Part shown: piece after piece, positions 25,619 through 36,981 of the stretch | How positions within the stretch are numbered: position 1 is the stretch's first letter | Layout: each line of letters starts with the position of its first letter | Assembly: GCA_022836615.1 (NCBI GenBank) | Contig: MU405344.1 | Coordinates: 45,204 to 109,203, forward strand | Origin: Annulohypoxylon bovei var. microspora | Taxonomy: Eukaryota; Ascomycota; Sordariomycetes; Xylariales; Hypoxylaceae | Length of the DNA stretch: 64,000 nucleotides | Direction: 5' to 3' | The notes under the pieces: generated by a model | Database searches by the model: none | The model's input: only the letters and a program-made list of their open reading frames with translations | Told to the model about the DNA's origin: nothing | Made by a program: the position numbers and the translations under genes

Positions 25619-27012
25619 ATGGCGTCTACAAGTTACAATCCTCACCCATTGCCTGCACCGCCGCAGCAAGGGCAACATTACAACGAATCCTACCAACCGC
25701 CCGTTCCCCCACATCAAACCTATTTACAGCAGCAACGACAGCAACGCCAGCAACAAGCGCCGCAATCACAGGTCCCCGAATCGCAGAAGCCGGAGCGGGT
25801 CCGACCCAAGTCGAGAGCGTTCAGTTTCCGATCGGATAAGTCCCAGAAGAGCGCGAACAATTCTCATCATAAGGTCGACCTTCACGAGACGTCTAAGGAG
25901 AAGGAAGCGAACAGGCTTCACGGCAAAACCGACCCTACGTTTGCGCTGACCGAGTCGGAACCAGGTATGTTACGAGCTCTGGTGGTGGAGAATCAGTCTG
26001 GAGGAGCATAGCTTCGTATGCTAACGTAAAATCATAGCTATGGATGCGCAGTCTAAAGGAGGTATCGGACAGGCTCCTTTACGATCTTTTCAGCATAAGG
26101 ACGTTTTTGGCAATCCTATTAGTTAGTGTCACCTCTTTCCACACTTCGATTTTTACATGCTAACCTGCACTAAAGCTGACCCCGACCGATCGAATCCCAC
26201 TCGAAGTCGTTTAGAAAGGCCGCTTGACACAATTCGAGCTTTCGAAGTCGCTATTGACGGCGGATACAACCGCAATTCTATTCTTAGATCAGATTCCGAG
26301 TCGGTAGCAAATTGGAGCAGACGAGGAAGCTATTACGGAAGTAAGTAATCCATCTCTTGATTATTCCCTATTTTGTATCTACACGAACTCACACAAAATA
26401 CCATTAGACAACAACCAACCTCGTTTCCCTCAAGAGAGCTACTATGGGGGGCGATCGAATTCTGCGTTCCGACCGGAGAGTATGATGATGGACACTAGAC
26501 AACCTGCGATGAATGGTCCGCGAGAGAGCTATTACGAGGGGGTCGATGGTGGTCCGCCGAGTCGCAACAATGCAGCTCCAAGAATTAGGTATTCGCGGAT
26601 GCAGTCAGATCCGTCTGCGAATGGTCGTGGGGTTCCCGATAGGAACGTTTACCCCATGCCAAACAACCATCGATCAAATGAGACAGTTGCGTCTGGTTCT
26701 GGCAGTGGAAGTTTAGGCGAACCGACCGGTTACCAGACAGATCCGACTAGTAGCGATAACAGTTCGATCGATCGTCGTTCGCCACCCAAACGCCAGGAGC
26801 CTGTCAACGACTACGGTATTAGCTTCGGTCAAGCGACACAAACCCCAAGTCTTGGCCTGGGTGCCGCAGGTGGTCCGCCGTCAGTTCCGCGAAAGGAGAT
26901 CGGAACCCTGTTAAGGAAGCCCTCTAAAGCCGCAGTGTCTAACGGGTACTCGGAACAGCGTCCCCAGGTGGAAAAGCGAAAGAGTTGGTTCAAGCGATTT
27001 AGTAAATCCTAA
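25619..27012 (+). CDS. DUF2406-family fungal protein
   Basis: Four exons (25619-25964, 26038-26121, 26176-26340, 26408-27012) encode 399 residues. The N-terminus is Pro/Gln-rich (runs of QQQR). The conserved core (about 130-185) reads DVFGNPI, then DPDRSNPTRSRLERPLDTIR and FEVAIDGGY, the pattern of DUF2406, a fungus-specific family of unknown function with yeast members. The C-terminal 200 residues are low-complexity, Ser/Asn/Pro-rich, ending in a basic tail (KRKSWFKRFSKS). No membrane segment or catalytic motif is visible, so a cytoplasmic scaffold- or membrane-associated regulator is possible but unproven. All introns have standard ends; the third exon carries the diagnostic motif, so the splicing is well supported. 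Confidence 0.87.
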
Positions 27013-28002
27013 GTCTGCTAGCAGAGGCGAATCGGCGAATCGGCGGCGTATGCGATGAATTGTTTTCACACCACTTATCTCTCGATATACCCCTGTCTCT
27101 TAAGATCTCTGGCATTCTCATGGCCGATTCCTTGTTTCATACACAATTGGGACACTATCCTAGGCGACACAGTTTTGACGATTATCGTCGTAATCCGAGT
27201 GAAGGTTTTAGTTGAAGATCACGTCCACTACGTACATACGAGGCTCGGTACCTAGGTATTTGGTGTAGGGCACCCTACTCGATATCACACCGGCGGATAT
27301 GGGAGTAGGTTTTAGTGGATTATGATAGGGTAGCATTAGGGGGGGGAGTTAGCATCGCAGGACGGTTATGTTCATGAGGTTAAGAATATACGGAGGAACG
27401 AGCAAGTTTGCTAGTCATATACCCTATTGCCTATCCTTAATACCCCTCTTCCCATTATCCTCTCGAGGGCAAAATATATATGGCCCTTGAGAGGTAGTAT
27501 GTGGGAAGAGATCGGACAGGCGTGAGGGTTTGACTCGCCGATGGCTCTGATAAATAGCAATTGCTAGGTAGATAGCAATGCCACGGTTGGCACATTTTTA
27601 TTTGTGCATAACACATCGAGTATTGTCTTTACTTGAAATTATGCCTTCGTTGTGAACACTTATTATGCTGTATATGCGAAAGGGCAAGCTAGACGGATAG
27701 TAACAGGGTAATATCTCAATATTGGGAATGCTTCATTGTAGAGATAGCTATATCATTGGTATTTACATGCTATGCCTACCTAGTATGCTAAGTACTCGAA
27801 CATCTGTATACCTAGGTGAGCACCTAAATATAAACCCTTGAGGTTTTTTGGACAGTGTTTATTGGACCTTGAAGTAACCCTTATGTCGGCGCTTTCATAG
27901 CATCTCGACATCTCATACCTAATCGTCCTAAATATCTGTCTTCGTCCACGGTAAGTTAGTTCCTAGAAGAAAACTCCTTGAAGCAAAGCCTTCGAGCTTC
28001 AA
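27013..28002. other. Intergenic, convergent 3' ends
   Basis: This 990 bp lies between the 3' ends of the DUF2406 gene (+) and VMA21 (-). It contains TACCTAGGTA-like palindromes near 27249 and 27810. The TCTCGAGGGCAAAATATATATGGCCCTTGAGAG stretch near 27460 forms a short inverted repeat (about 10 bp per arm, AT loop) that could be an RNA hairpin near transcript ends. Confidence 0.4.
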
Positions 28003-28485
28003 TTAATCTTTCTTACTCCCCTTCTTCTTCGCCTCGAGTTGGTCTGACTGATCTTCGTTCATAGCAACGATCACGTAACCTACGAGGACCACGTTTGCCA
28101 TGATAGCCGCTAGGCCACCGGCATATGTAGAATTTCCTACTTCAGTTGTTAGTGTATATGGAGACGTGTCATTATCAGTGATACAACGAAGAGAAAGGTA
28201 AGATGAAGCAAGCTTATATACCTTTAAAGATCGTGTTTACTGATAAGAAGTAAGACCCAATCGGCATAACTACCATTGCAAGGGTGAATGCTAGAAGCTT
28301 AAGAATTACATCCCTGGTGATGGTGTTAGATTGGGTAAGGTGTTCACTTCGATAGAGCGAGTGTTCACTTACATAGGAACGGCCGGAGCGGTGCTACTCG
28401 ACTCCTGGCCAGCAGGACCAACGTTGTCATCGTCATCTTTGTCGAGGATGGTCTTCTCCGTAGAAATGATACGACGAGTTGCCAT
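28003..28485 (-). CDS. VMA21: V-ATPase assembly factor VMA21
   Basis: Three exons (28373-28485, 28222-28313, 28003-28136) encode 112 residues, the normal size. There is a short acidic cytosolic N-terminus, a first membrane helix (LLAFTLAMVVMPIGSYFL), the conserved lumenal loop VNTIFKGNSTYAGG, a second helix (AAIMANVVLVGYVIVAM) and a Lys-rich tail. Family knowledge: VMA21 is an endoplasmic-reticulum membrane chaperone that escorts the assembled V0 sector of the vacuolar proton pump. The tail ends GSKKD, so lysines stand at -2 and -3 rather than the usual -3 and -4 dilysine positions used for ER retrieval. It is transcribed away from the Fun30 gene. Confidence 0.95.
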
Positions 28486-29496
28486 TATTCCCTTTTGTTA
28501 TTTTCTTTGGGCTTGACAATAAGATTGATAAAGATTGGGTATGCTAAGACTCAATAGTTGTATTATGGATCGATGAGGCTCAAAGAATCAATGAATAGTT
28601 GAGTGGAGAGGGTAGGGTGGAGCTGTGTACCCATGTACACCATATATGTACTTCAATCAAGTGAGTAGAGTGAGTTATGTCAGTTTGCAGGTTTGTAGGC
28701 CGACTTGTATTTCTAAAGCACTGTTTTCCAAATGTGCAAAGAAGATGGAATCGTTAAAGGAAGTTTCTTTGACATGATTAACTATCAGAAAATACATATG
28801 CATTGTCCGCTTTGCCCAGGAAGCTTTATGTATACATTATGTATTTATGCAAGTACACATGTATCCTTTTGAACCCTCATATCTTCCGGCTACTTTTCAC
28901 TCAAGGAAACCAACCTTAGAAATAAGAAATCTGCTACTGAATATTTTCTAGGGTTATCAACCGTATTCCCAAAGAATTCCCATTCTTTCTTCCATTCCTG
29001 TCTAGTTGAAAACTTGATTCATTACGTATCAATTTACAATCCGACTCTTCAAGGTACTTAGGTACTTAGTGTCGAGCAATCAATTAAACATTCCCCACGT
29101 CAGCTGATAGCGCGCTCTGGAAGTGCCCCATCTACCCCCACTTTTCCCGCGTTGCGGCGCGTTTCCACTCTGCGCCTCTGCCGTCAACCTCGAAAGAAAA
29201 AAAAAAGTTGCACGCGAACTACCGTCCTTTATACACCTTTCACCAATTTATTCGATTGACCGCCTCCACGACCGCGTTCCTAGCGAGAAAGTCAACTAGT
29301 CCTTCTCTTTCTAGAAACCTTTCTTTCTTCAATCCGCTCCTTGCTTTTTGAATGTAGTCATCAGGAACGGTTTCTACTTACGATAAGGGATTTTATCTTC
29401 TCCCTCCCTGGATATCGAGTCAAAGCTGTCCTCTAAGATTCTTAATCTTTAATCTTAACATCAACCGGCCTTGTTAATCCATAATTCATATTAATA
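28486..29496. promoter_or_regulatory. Divergent promoter region (VMA21 / Fun30)
   Basis: This 1.0 kb separates the two start codons. At 29143-29151 it contains TTTCCCGCG, which matches the E2F/MBF-type consensus of G1/S genes, about 350 bp upstream of the Fun30 start; GC-box-like strings (GCGCGCTC, GCGGCGCG) flank it. No other conserved feature is seen. Confidence 0.4.
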
Positions 29497-32400
29497 ATGG
29501 GACGGACGGTTTCGCCGTTCCCAGGCTCTGCCTCAATTCCTGGTAATCCGGGGTTGAGTCGTAATAATCAATCCGATGGTCGAACACAGACCTCTACGCC
29601 CGCGTGTATCGAGATAGAGGATGATGAATCCGATGAGCTTGGAGATGCCAGCGTTCCATGTTCTTCTCCCTACTTTACCCAGCCGACACAAATAATTAAC
29701 AGAGCTACCCAACCTACACAAATAGTGAACCGGACTACACTAAAAGAGCCGTCGTCGCCTATAGTGCCGAGTACACCAAGCACGGCTATTGAAGTTCCTG
29801 CTTCATCGCCGTTCCAGCCAAAGAGCCAGGCGAAGCCTTCGGTCGTCGTGGATAAGAAGCTTCGCGTAGCTAGTAGAGTTGGATCACTGATGGCTCCGGC
29901 GGGAACTGCATTTAGACCACCTACCATACAAAAGGCATCACACGTGGCTAAAGGCTCTAGCGGCAAGAAGGGATACCTAGAAATCTCCGACGATGAACTG
30001 TTGGAGGACTATAAGAAGTGTGACAGCTCGGATGATGACACACCTGCCAGGGGTGATATACGGCCTTCTTCTTTTGTAAAGAAAGAGAACACCCTACTCT
30101 CGTTGTCGAATTCTGGAGCTAAGTGCCTAGAGAAAATGGATATTACTCTTAAGGAGATTCGTGATGTCAGGTTGCGGCACTTGACCAGCCAAGTTCATAA
30201 GATTGTCCAAAAAGCCGTACCTGGAATTACCATTCGAGCTTGCAAGGAGGCGTTGCAGAAGGATGTCAGCTGGCAGGTTTCTAAAGCTGTCGACTTGCTG
30301 ACAGGAAGGCCAAACAAAACTCTCTCGTTGTCAAAACCGCTAGAAGCTAGTGGCGCATCGGGTGCTAGTACTAACGGTATTATTGGTGGTGGTGCTAAAT
30401 CATCGGCAACATCTGTCACGAAGGGACAAGCTGCCCCTCCACCAAATAACATACACACTTTCCTGAAAAAAAATCCATCCACTTCAAATTCAAGTGGTTT
30501 TTCTTCTCAGACTTCACAACCTTCTCATACGCAAACTTCAACTAGTTCAACCCACTCGACAAATAATAAAGACAGTCTACCACGCCGACGACTTGTGCAG
30601 GGTCGAAAACAATCTGCAACTCCGTCTGCAGTATTTTCTGCGCCATCCTCACCCATATCTTCACTTACAAGTCTAACAAACTCAAGAGAACCATCACCTT
30701 CAATTGACTCAACAATGAAGACTATGACTCGTACTTCTACTTGCATCGAGCTCGAGCCCGAGCCCGAGACAGTACCCCGTCCTCGTCGACGTCTTGTTCG
30801 AGGCCGACGTCAAGAATCCCCACCCTTAATTACTATCCCTTCGGACTCTGAGCAAGACGCACCTCCTAACAAGAAGAGAAAGCTTCAATCAGCTAGAGAA
30901 GTTGTTTCCGATGCTAAGCCTATCGAATCAAAGAAACGCAAGGCTGAGAAACAACTCGAGCCTGAACCTGAGTCCTTACCTGACTCAGTGACCGAGGACG
31001 AATACGAAGACACCAACTCCCCGGAGCCAAGCGAACAAGAAGCTAACGTGCTTAATTATCTAAACACGTGCACCTCTGAAGCGCTTGGTCGGATGATTGG
31101 GTCTGGACCAAATGCTAAGATCATGGTGTCTGCGCGACCATTTAAAAACATCACAGCCGCTCAAAAGGTATCGCGAGTGGAGAAGGGCAAGTCGAAGGCC
31201 AAAAGCAGGACGGTAGCAATCGGAGAGGATATAGTAGAGAAGCTAACCTCTTGGATGGAGGCTTGTGAAGCAGCCACTGCTGTCATCAATGAGTGCGATA
31301 AGCGAGGCCAAGATATTAACTTATCCATGTCTACTTGGGCTTTAGACAAGAACGGAATGCCCCGAACCGATGCGGAGGGCCTGGAGGACCTTCCCATCAA
31401 AGGAAAACCCGAGTTGATGAGCGAATCAATTAACCTCAAGGCATACCAGCTCTTAGGACTCAATTGGATGCAACTCTTGCATTCTAAGGGATACAGTGGC
31501 ATTCTTGCGGACGACATGGGCCTCGGCAAGACCTGCCAGGTCATTTCGTTCATTGCTCATCTGGTCAAATCGGAGCGCGATCCTAACACTCGAGCACCTT
31601 GGCCTAACCTAATCGTTGTGCCGCCCAGCACATACGAGAACTGGATCTCTGAATTTGAGAAATTCGCTCCAGACGTCGAGGTTCTGGCCTACTCGGGCAA
31701 GAGTAGGAGGGAAATACGACCAAGAGATGCACAGGAGTACCATGTCGTCTTGACGACTTACCCCCAAGTCGAGAGGCAACGTGAGGATCTCAAATGGTTG
31801 CAAAAGATCAACCCTTATGTTCGTGAACCCACTGCTCCCTTGTTATTTTCTAGAGAGTTTACTAACTAGTATTTAGGCCGCTATCTTCGACGAGGGCCAT
31901 CGACTGAAAAACCAAGATACCCTGATTTACAGACAGATGATGCAGGTCCCAACCGAGTGGCGCCTCATCCTCAGCGGCACTCCTGTGCAGAATAATCTGA
32001 AGGAACTCCTCACAATCCTTCGCTTTATCGAGCCGAGCCTATTCGAGGAGACGTCTTTCGAGACTCTAAATACCATCTTCGAGGCGAAGGTAGCCAGCAA
32101 GGATGTTCTCAACTTTGCGGCGTTGGCGTCGGAACGCGTTGATCGCGCACGTGCGGTCATGGCTCCATTCATTCTGCAGCGGCGTAAAGAAGATGTCCTG
32201 GACCTTGCCAAAAAGACGGAACGCCTCGAGATCGTAGGAATGCACGATACCCAGAAGGATATTTACGACTCGATAAAGGGAAAGTACCTGCTACCGAACG
32301 GCGTCAAGTCCAAAGAGTCACACCCATGGATGCAGTTACGAAAGGCTGCAATTCACCACCAATTATTCCGACATCATTTTACCGATAACAAAGTCGGGAA

Positions 32401-33160
32401 GATGGTGGACATCCTGTGGAAGAAGTGCTCCGAGGATGAATTGGGTGTTCAGAGCAAGCAGAGTCGCCATAAAGAGCGTCTCCTAGAGGAGCTGATGGGT
32501 AAGTCTGACTTCCAACTCCATCTCTGGTGTAAGGACTTCGAGCAGTATATCGGACATTTGGACATCCCCGATCGCTCTTGGGAAGAAAGCCCCAAGGTTC
32601 AAAAGCTCCTTGAATTGGTACGTGGCTATATGAAGACCGGAGATCGTGTGCTGGTGTTTAGCCGCTTTGAGATGGTAGTAGACATCCTACGGGAGACTTT
32701 GCACCATGCCGGCATCAAGTATTGTTGTCTGACGGGCGCCATGGACACGGCTGCGCGATTCCCTGAGTGCCAGGAGTTCACGAATAACCTCGACATTCCT
32801 GTGTTCCTACTTACCACGGGAGCCGGTGGTACTGGCCTGAACTTGACAGCCGCGAACAAGATCATCCTTTTCGACCAATCCGACAACCCACAGGAGGATG
32901 TGCAGGCGTCCAACCGAGCCCACAGAATTGGACAGACTCGAGACGTTGAGGTGATCCGACTGATCACGGAGAAGTCGGTAGAACGTCTCATTTATAACTC
33001 GTGTGTCAAGAAGCTAGTCTTGGCCTCCCGCGTCGAGAGACAGTTCGCCGCAGAAGACGAGGAGGAAGTATCTGTGGAAGAACATTGCAAGAAGCTCATG
33101 CTTCTTGGAGAGGATGAGGTGGAGCTAGCTGAAGTAGCTCCGTCGAGTCAGCAAGTTTAG
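29497..33160 (+). CDS. FUN30: SNF2-family chromatin remodeller, Fun30/SMARCAD1 type
   Basis: Two exons (29497-31818, 31877-33160) encode 1201 residues. The first 650 residues are low-complexity, with a CUE-like helical segment at about 225-270 (VHKIVQKAVPGITIRACKEA) and basic patches. The ATPase core follows: Walker A DDMGLGKT (672-679), DEGH (779-782), SGTPVQNN, then the second lobe with VLVFSRFEMVVDIL, LLTTGAGGTGLNL and the motif VI region RAHRIGQTRDVEV (about 1120). The order and the DEGH box fit the Fun30/Fft/SMARCAD1 group, which slides or edits nucleosomes in heterochromatin silencing and DNA-end resection. The single intron uses a GTTCGT donor, less common than GTAAGT, but skipping it would stop the protein within the ATPase domain. 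Confidence 0.95.
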
Positions 33161-34239
33161 TCCAAGCCGAGCGCTGGACATATACTGAGCGACAGATTAC
33201 CCCCCGGGGCCCTCCGCCAAGACGTATTACGCGACTACTGACACGATATCTACCTATATTCCGATACTTCATATCCACACTCCTACTTGCATTCTTGTCC
33301 GGTATCCACGTATAGCGCTTTTATCTACTCATGCCGCTCTCGACCAATCGCCTCACAACCTCTTGTTCGACATACCTACCGGTACTATATCTTGTACCTA
33401 CTCGAGCCTTGTCCTGCCTGTCTCAATGATGAGACCTATCTACTTTCTTGGGGATTATAGGCCGAGATATCCTATCCTATAAAGCCTATCTCGGATACTT
33501 GACGAAGCAAGGCAGGAGATACGGAATCTTTCTGAAGCATTCGCCTTGAGTAAAGCCCTGTACTTTTGTCTAAGGCTTTCGATTGGAGTCCTCTTTTGTC
33601 CTAGCCAAGTATTCGAACATTTACATAGACACGACGACCAACCATTCCCGAGACCAGTACCTTTCTACGACATTCCGAGAACACGCAGAGTCCCGCGATC
33701 AGATTCCGACCCGACCTACCTATAGAACAACAGTGTATACCCAATTTTCCGAATTTTATTTTCTCTTCCTTTTCCAGTTCCGCGGTCAAACTCTACGGTC
33801 TACGCAGGTAGACAGACGAGCAATCGTCAGCATAGGCGAACAGGCGCATAGCATCAGCTCTCTTACTCGGGAAAAAGGGGGAGAGCATCATTGGCATCGG
33901 CGCGGCGCGGCACAGCATTGGCATTGGCATTGGCATTTGCATGATTTGCAGTTTTCTCCTGGCGGCGAGCTTATAAATTTATTAGCTTCCTAATTGATTC
34001 CTAACCACACTTTGTGTCTTTATCTTTTATTGTGATTTTGATGGTGACTTGGCTTGACTTTACGTGATACGCGATTCGGACGAGGTTACTAGAGCATCGT
34101 GAAGGATATCTATCTATCTATCTATCCCCCCACCACATTGTACTGATTTTCATCCATCATCATCATACGTAGAATATATTTATATTTAAATGTACATCTA
34201 AATCTATATCTATATCCACATCTTCGCCAAGCCGCCTCC
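33161..34239. other. Intergenic, convergent, with simple repeats
   Basis: This 1.1 kb lies between the 3' ends of Fun30 (+) and HEM14 (-). It carries a CATTGG tandem run (about 33915-33940) and a TATC microsatellite (about 34109-34126). A 136-codon ORF (33583-33993) has no protein features and is rejected. Confidence 0.45.
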
Positions 34240-36421
34240 TCACCTCTCCTGTTCCTCCCGTATGGCCTCGTGGATCTCCAGCGAAGCCCACTTCCTGCCG
34301 AACAGGTGGCTCTTGGGCGTCGGCACGAGGGCGTAGATGTCGCGGACGTTGAAGCCGTCGAGCCCGGTCTTGCCGACGTGGTCGACGACGATGTCGGGGC
34401 CGGCCTGGTGGCCGCCGAAGACGTGGTCGGCGTCGCCGAAGTAGGGCGGGCCGCGGCGGTGCGCGACGCGCATGGCGGCGTCGAAGGCCGCGCGCATCGC
34501 CGGCATCACGCCGACGCCCGTGTAGCTGGGCCCGGCGACGCTGAGGCGGCCCTTGAAGGTGCGCAGCAGCTCTTCGTGCGCGTCGGCCATGAGCGCGCCG
34601 TGGCCCACGAGGTGCTGCGGCAGGCAGTCGCGGCACAGCTTCGCGGAGGCGAAGGCGGGCTCGCGCGCGTCGATGCCCAGGTGGCGGCGGACGGCGGCGA
34701 GGGCCATGGCCTCGGCCATCTCCTTGGTGGGCAGGTGGGGCCAGCCGTCCCAGTGGTGGCCGCCGAGCATGGCGGTGAGCTTGGTGCCGGGCAGGTCGTC
34801 GGGCGACAGCTGCAGGTCGGAGTCGAAGAGCACGCCGAGCAGGCACTCGTCGTTGCCGGGCGTCGACGCCGGCACCAGGTACCCGAAGCCGCGGTTGCGC
34901 GCCAGCAGGTCCGGGTTCGGGAACCACAGGTTGACGACCATGATGGTGACGGCGTGGGTGGCGGCCAGCGAGGGCAGGGAGCCCGCGGGCGAGGCGATCG
35001 AGGCCAGGTGCTTCGAGAAGATCGTGCTAAGGACGTGGTCGTACCGCTTCGGCGGCTCTCCCTTGACGGTTACCTAGAGGCGTTAGTGTTAGCGCGGCGT
35101 GCCCGGTTACTTTCCGTAGACGGAGGGGTTGGGAATCCATACCGAGACTTTGCCAGGGTCGTAGGCTAAAGAGGTGATCGGGCTTCTGGTTTTGATCGTC
35201 ACGTTCCTGAACGTCTTTAAATCTTCAATTAAGCTATTTGTAAGGGTGACGAGGCCGTCGTCGAACGCGACGATGTCGCTATCCAAGGCGTCCTCCATCA
35301 TCGACGTAATCTTAGGCCAGTTAGGGCAGTACTTCATATCGCGAAACAGAAAATAATCCTTGGCTTCTATCCAGGTGCTATCGCGAGTCCTCCTCAATGG
35401 AACTTTGCTCCAACGCCACATCGAATCGAAGATGGAGTGCTTCGCGCTCAGCTTGTATATATCACCGCCGTAGATCCCGTGGATCATGCCGGACAGGACG
35501 TTGTCGACGAGTCGGCGGTCGCGGAACATCCTACCGAAATAGTCGCCGATAGATTCGTCTTCGGACATCGCCTCGACCTTCCTGTCTGATATATGATAAT
35601 CGTCGTAAAAGCTAGCATCAGAATGATGCTCTGCCGCGTACTCAGATAAACGTGTCCACAGACCGGACTTCAGCGCCCCGTCCCATATGGGTTCTGTAAG
35701 GTAGCTTTCAACCATCACGAGGAAGCGTTTCAAGCTGAATCCGGGTGCCGGTAGCTTGACCAGGTGGTCTGGGTAGTATAAGTAACGATCTTTGTATTCT
35801 CTCTCGGGAAAGCGAATTTTGTCTTCCAACTTCAGATTATGGATCTACGGCGAAGAAGCTTCCTGTCAGCAAACCGTCCGCAATGTGAGGCGTCTGAGGC
35901 GAGCGAGGCTAGAGAATATAATATATACCTACCACATCATATAAGATGATGTCGTCGTATTTCGTAGAAGTACTCCCAGACCTGAGCATTCGCGGGCCGC
36001 GCTGGAACAGGACCTTATCATCTTTGCCGTCGCCCACAGACAAAACATCGCCATGTAGCCAGCCGCCTAATCTATTGGACCCTTCGTACAGCGTGATATG
36101 CACGTTCTTAGCGTAGCGGGCCAGGTAATGGGCAGCAGTGAGCCCCGTGATGCCGCCGCCGAGGACGGCGATATCCCGCTTCGAATTCCACCCCCTAGCA
36201 GCCGCGAACGTCCGAGACTGAGCTCGGGGAAGCTTCTCGGTTCGGGCACGAGTCGATTGGCGGCGAATTGACGGGTTAAGAGGCGTCCTCTGAGCTGCCA
36301 GGGAGCTCAGTCGCCGCGGGGTGGGCGATCTCGAGATTTTTGTGCGAACGCCATGTCGCGTGTTACGGTAGGCAGACCTTAGAAGAAGTATGAGGGCATC
36401 TTCCGAGTGTTGGAAAGTCAT
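34240..36421 (-). CDS. HEM14: Protoporphyrinogen oxidase, mitochondrial
   Basis: Three exons (35933-36421, 35143-35844, 34240-35073) encode 674 residues. The enzyme is an FAD-dependent oxidase converting protoporphyrinogen IX to protoporphyrin IX, the penultimate haem step, on the inner mitochondrial membrane. An Arg/Ser-rich N-terminal presequence precedes the dinucleotide-binding motif AVLGGGITGLTAAHYLA (GGGITG at 88-93). YEGSNRLGGWL, LSGMIHGIYGGD and, near the end, GYLVPAS match the family. The second intron is taken as GTATGG (donor at 35142) to CTAG (35074), since the apparent reading to a stop at 35107 has no in-phase acceptor; the chosen join restores KVS-VTVKG. The last exon is strikingly GC-rich compared with the first two, and large ORFs on the other strand there are shadows. 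Confidence 0.93.
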
Positions 36422-36981
36422 TTCACGCTTAAGAAAACCGGCCGTAGCGGTGGAGGTCGCATGTTGTTGAATTGTAAAAATTGGTTGTAGGGATTTGCGT
36501 GGTGGCGTTGTCGTTCGACATGATTAGGCCCTGGAAGTACCTACGTATATTATCTACAGAGGTCCAGGGCGTATTATATATATTATAGTGGGGTATTAGA
36601 TAGGTATAGTGCATAATTACACAAGCTCCAAGACTCCGTGCATAAATATAGCATAAACTCAATTATGATGCCTACGATGGCTAGAATTATATCAAAAGCA
36701 TAATACAGTCACAGCACAAATGGTTCAAGTCGATACCTTCATTTGGCAAATCACAAAATGCATCGGGTATATTGCACTGCCACTCAAGTCCCTTGAGAAA
36801 TCCCTTGAGTTTCCTTTTCCTATCACCGACCTAACGCCTGCAGCAATACCAAGTCTAGAATTGTGAACCCTTCACAACCCCCTATTCCGTTCCGCAGAAT
36901 CTGCTAGTCCATCGTCTCCCTTTCGTGCCCTCGGTACACGCATCATAAACACCATTCATTCCTAGCTTCTCTCAGAAATCC
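36422..36981. other. Intergenic, 560 bp
   Basis: This lies between the HEM14 start and the NAB2 stop, both on the minus strand. It should contain the HEM14 promoter. No coding or repeat feature is seen. Confidence 0.45.

Noticed and set aside
33583..33993. 136-codon + strand ORF
   Set aside because: It lies in the convergent spacer, includes simple-repeat sequence (His/Trp runs from CATTGG units) and has no protein features.
34270..35169. 299-codon + strand ORF and a 254-codon second minus-strand frame
   Set aside because: Both overlap the GC-rich last exon of HEM14, where stop codons are rare in all frames. Composition is low-complexity Arg/Ala/Val/Gly and the HEM14 frame carries the conserved motifs.
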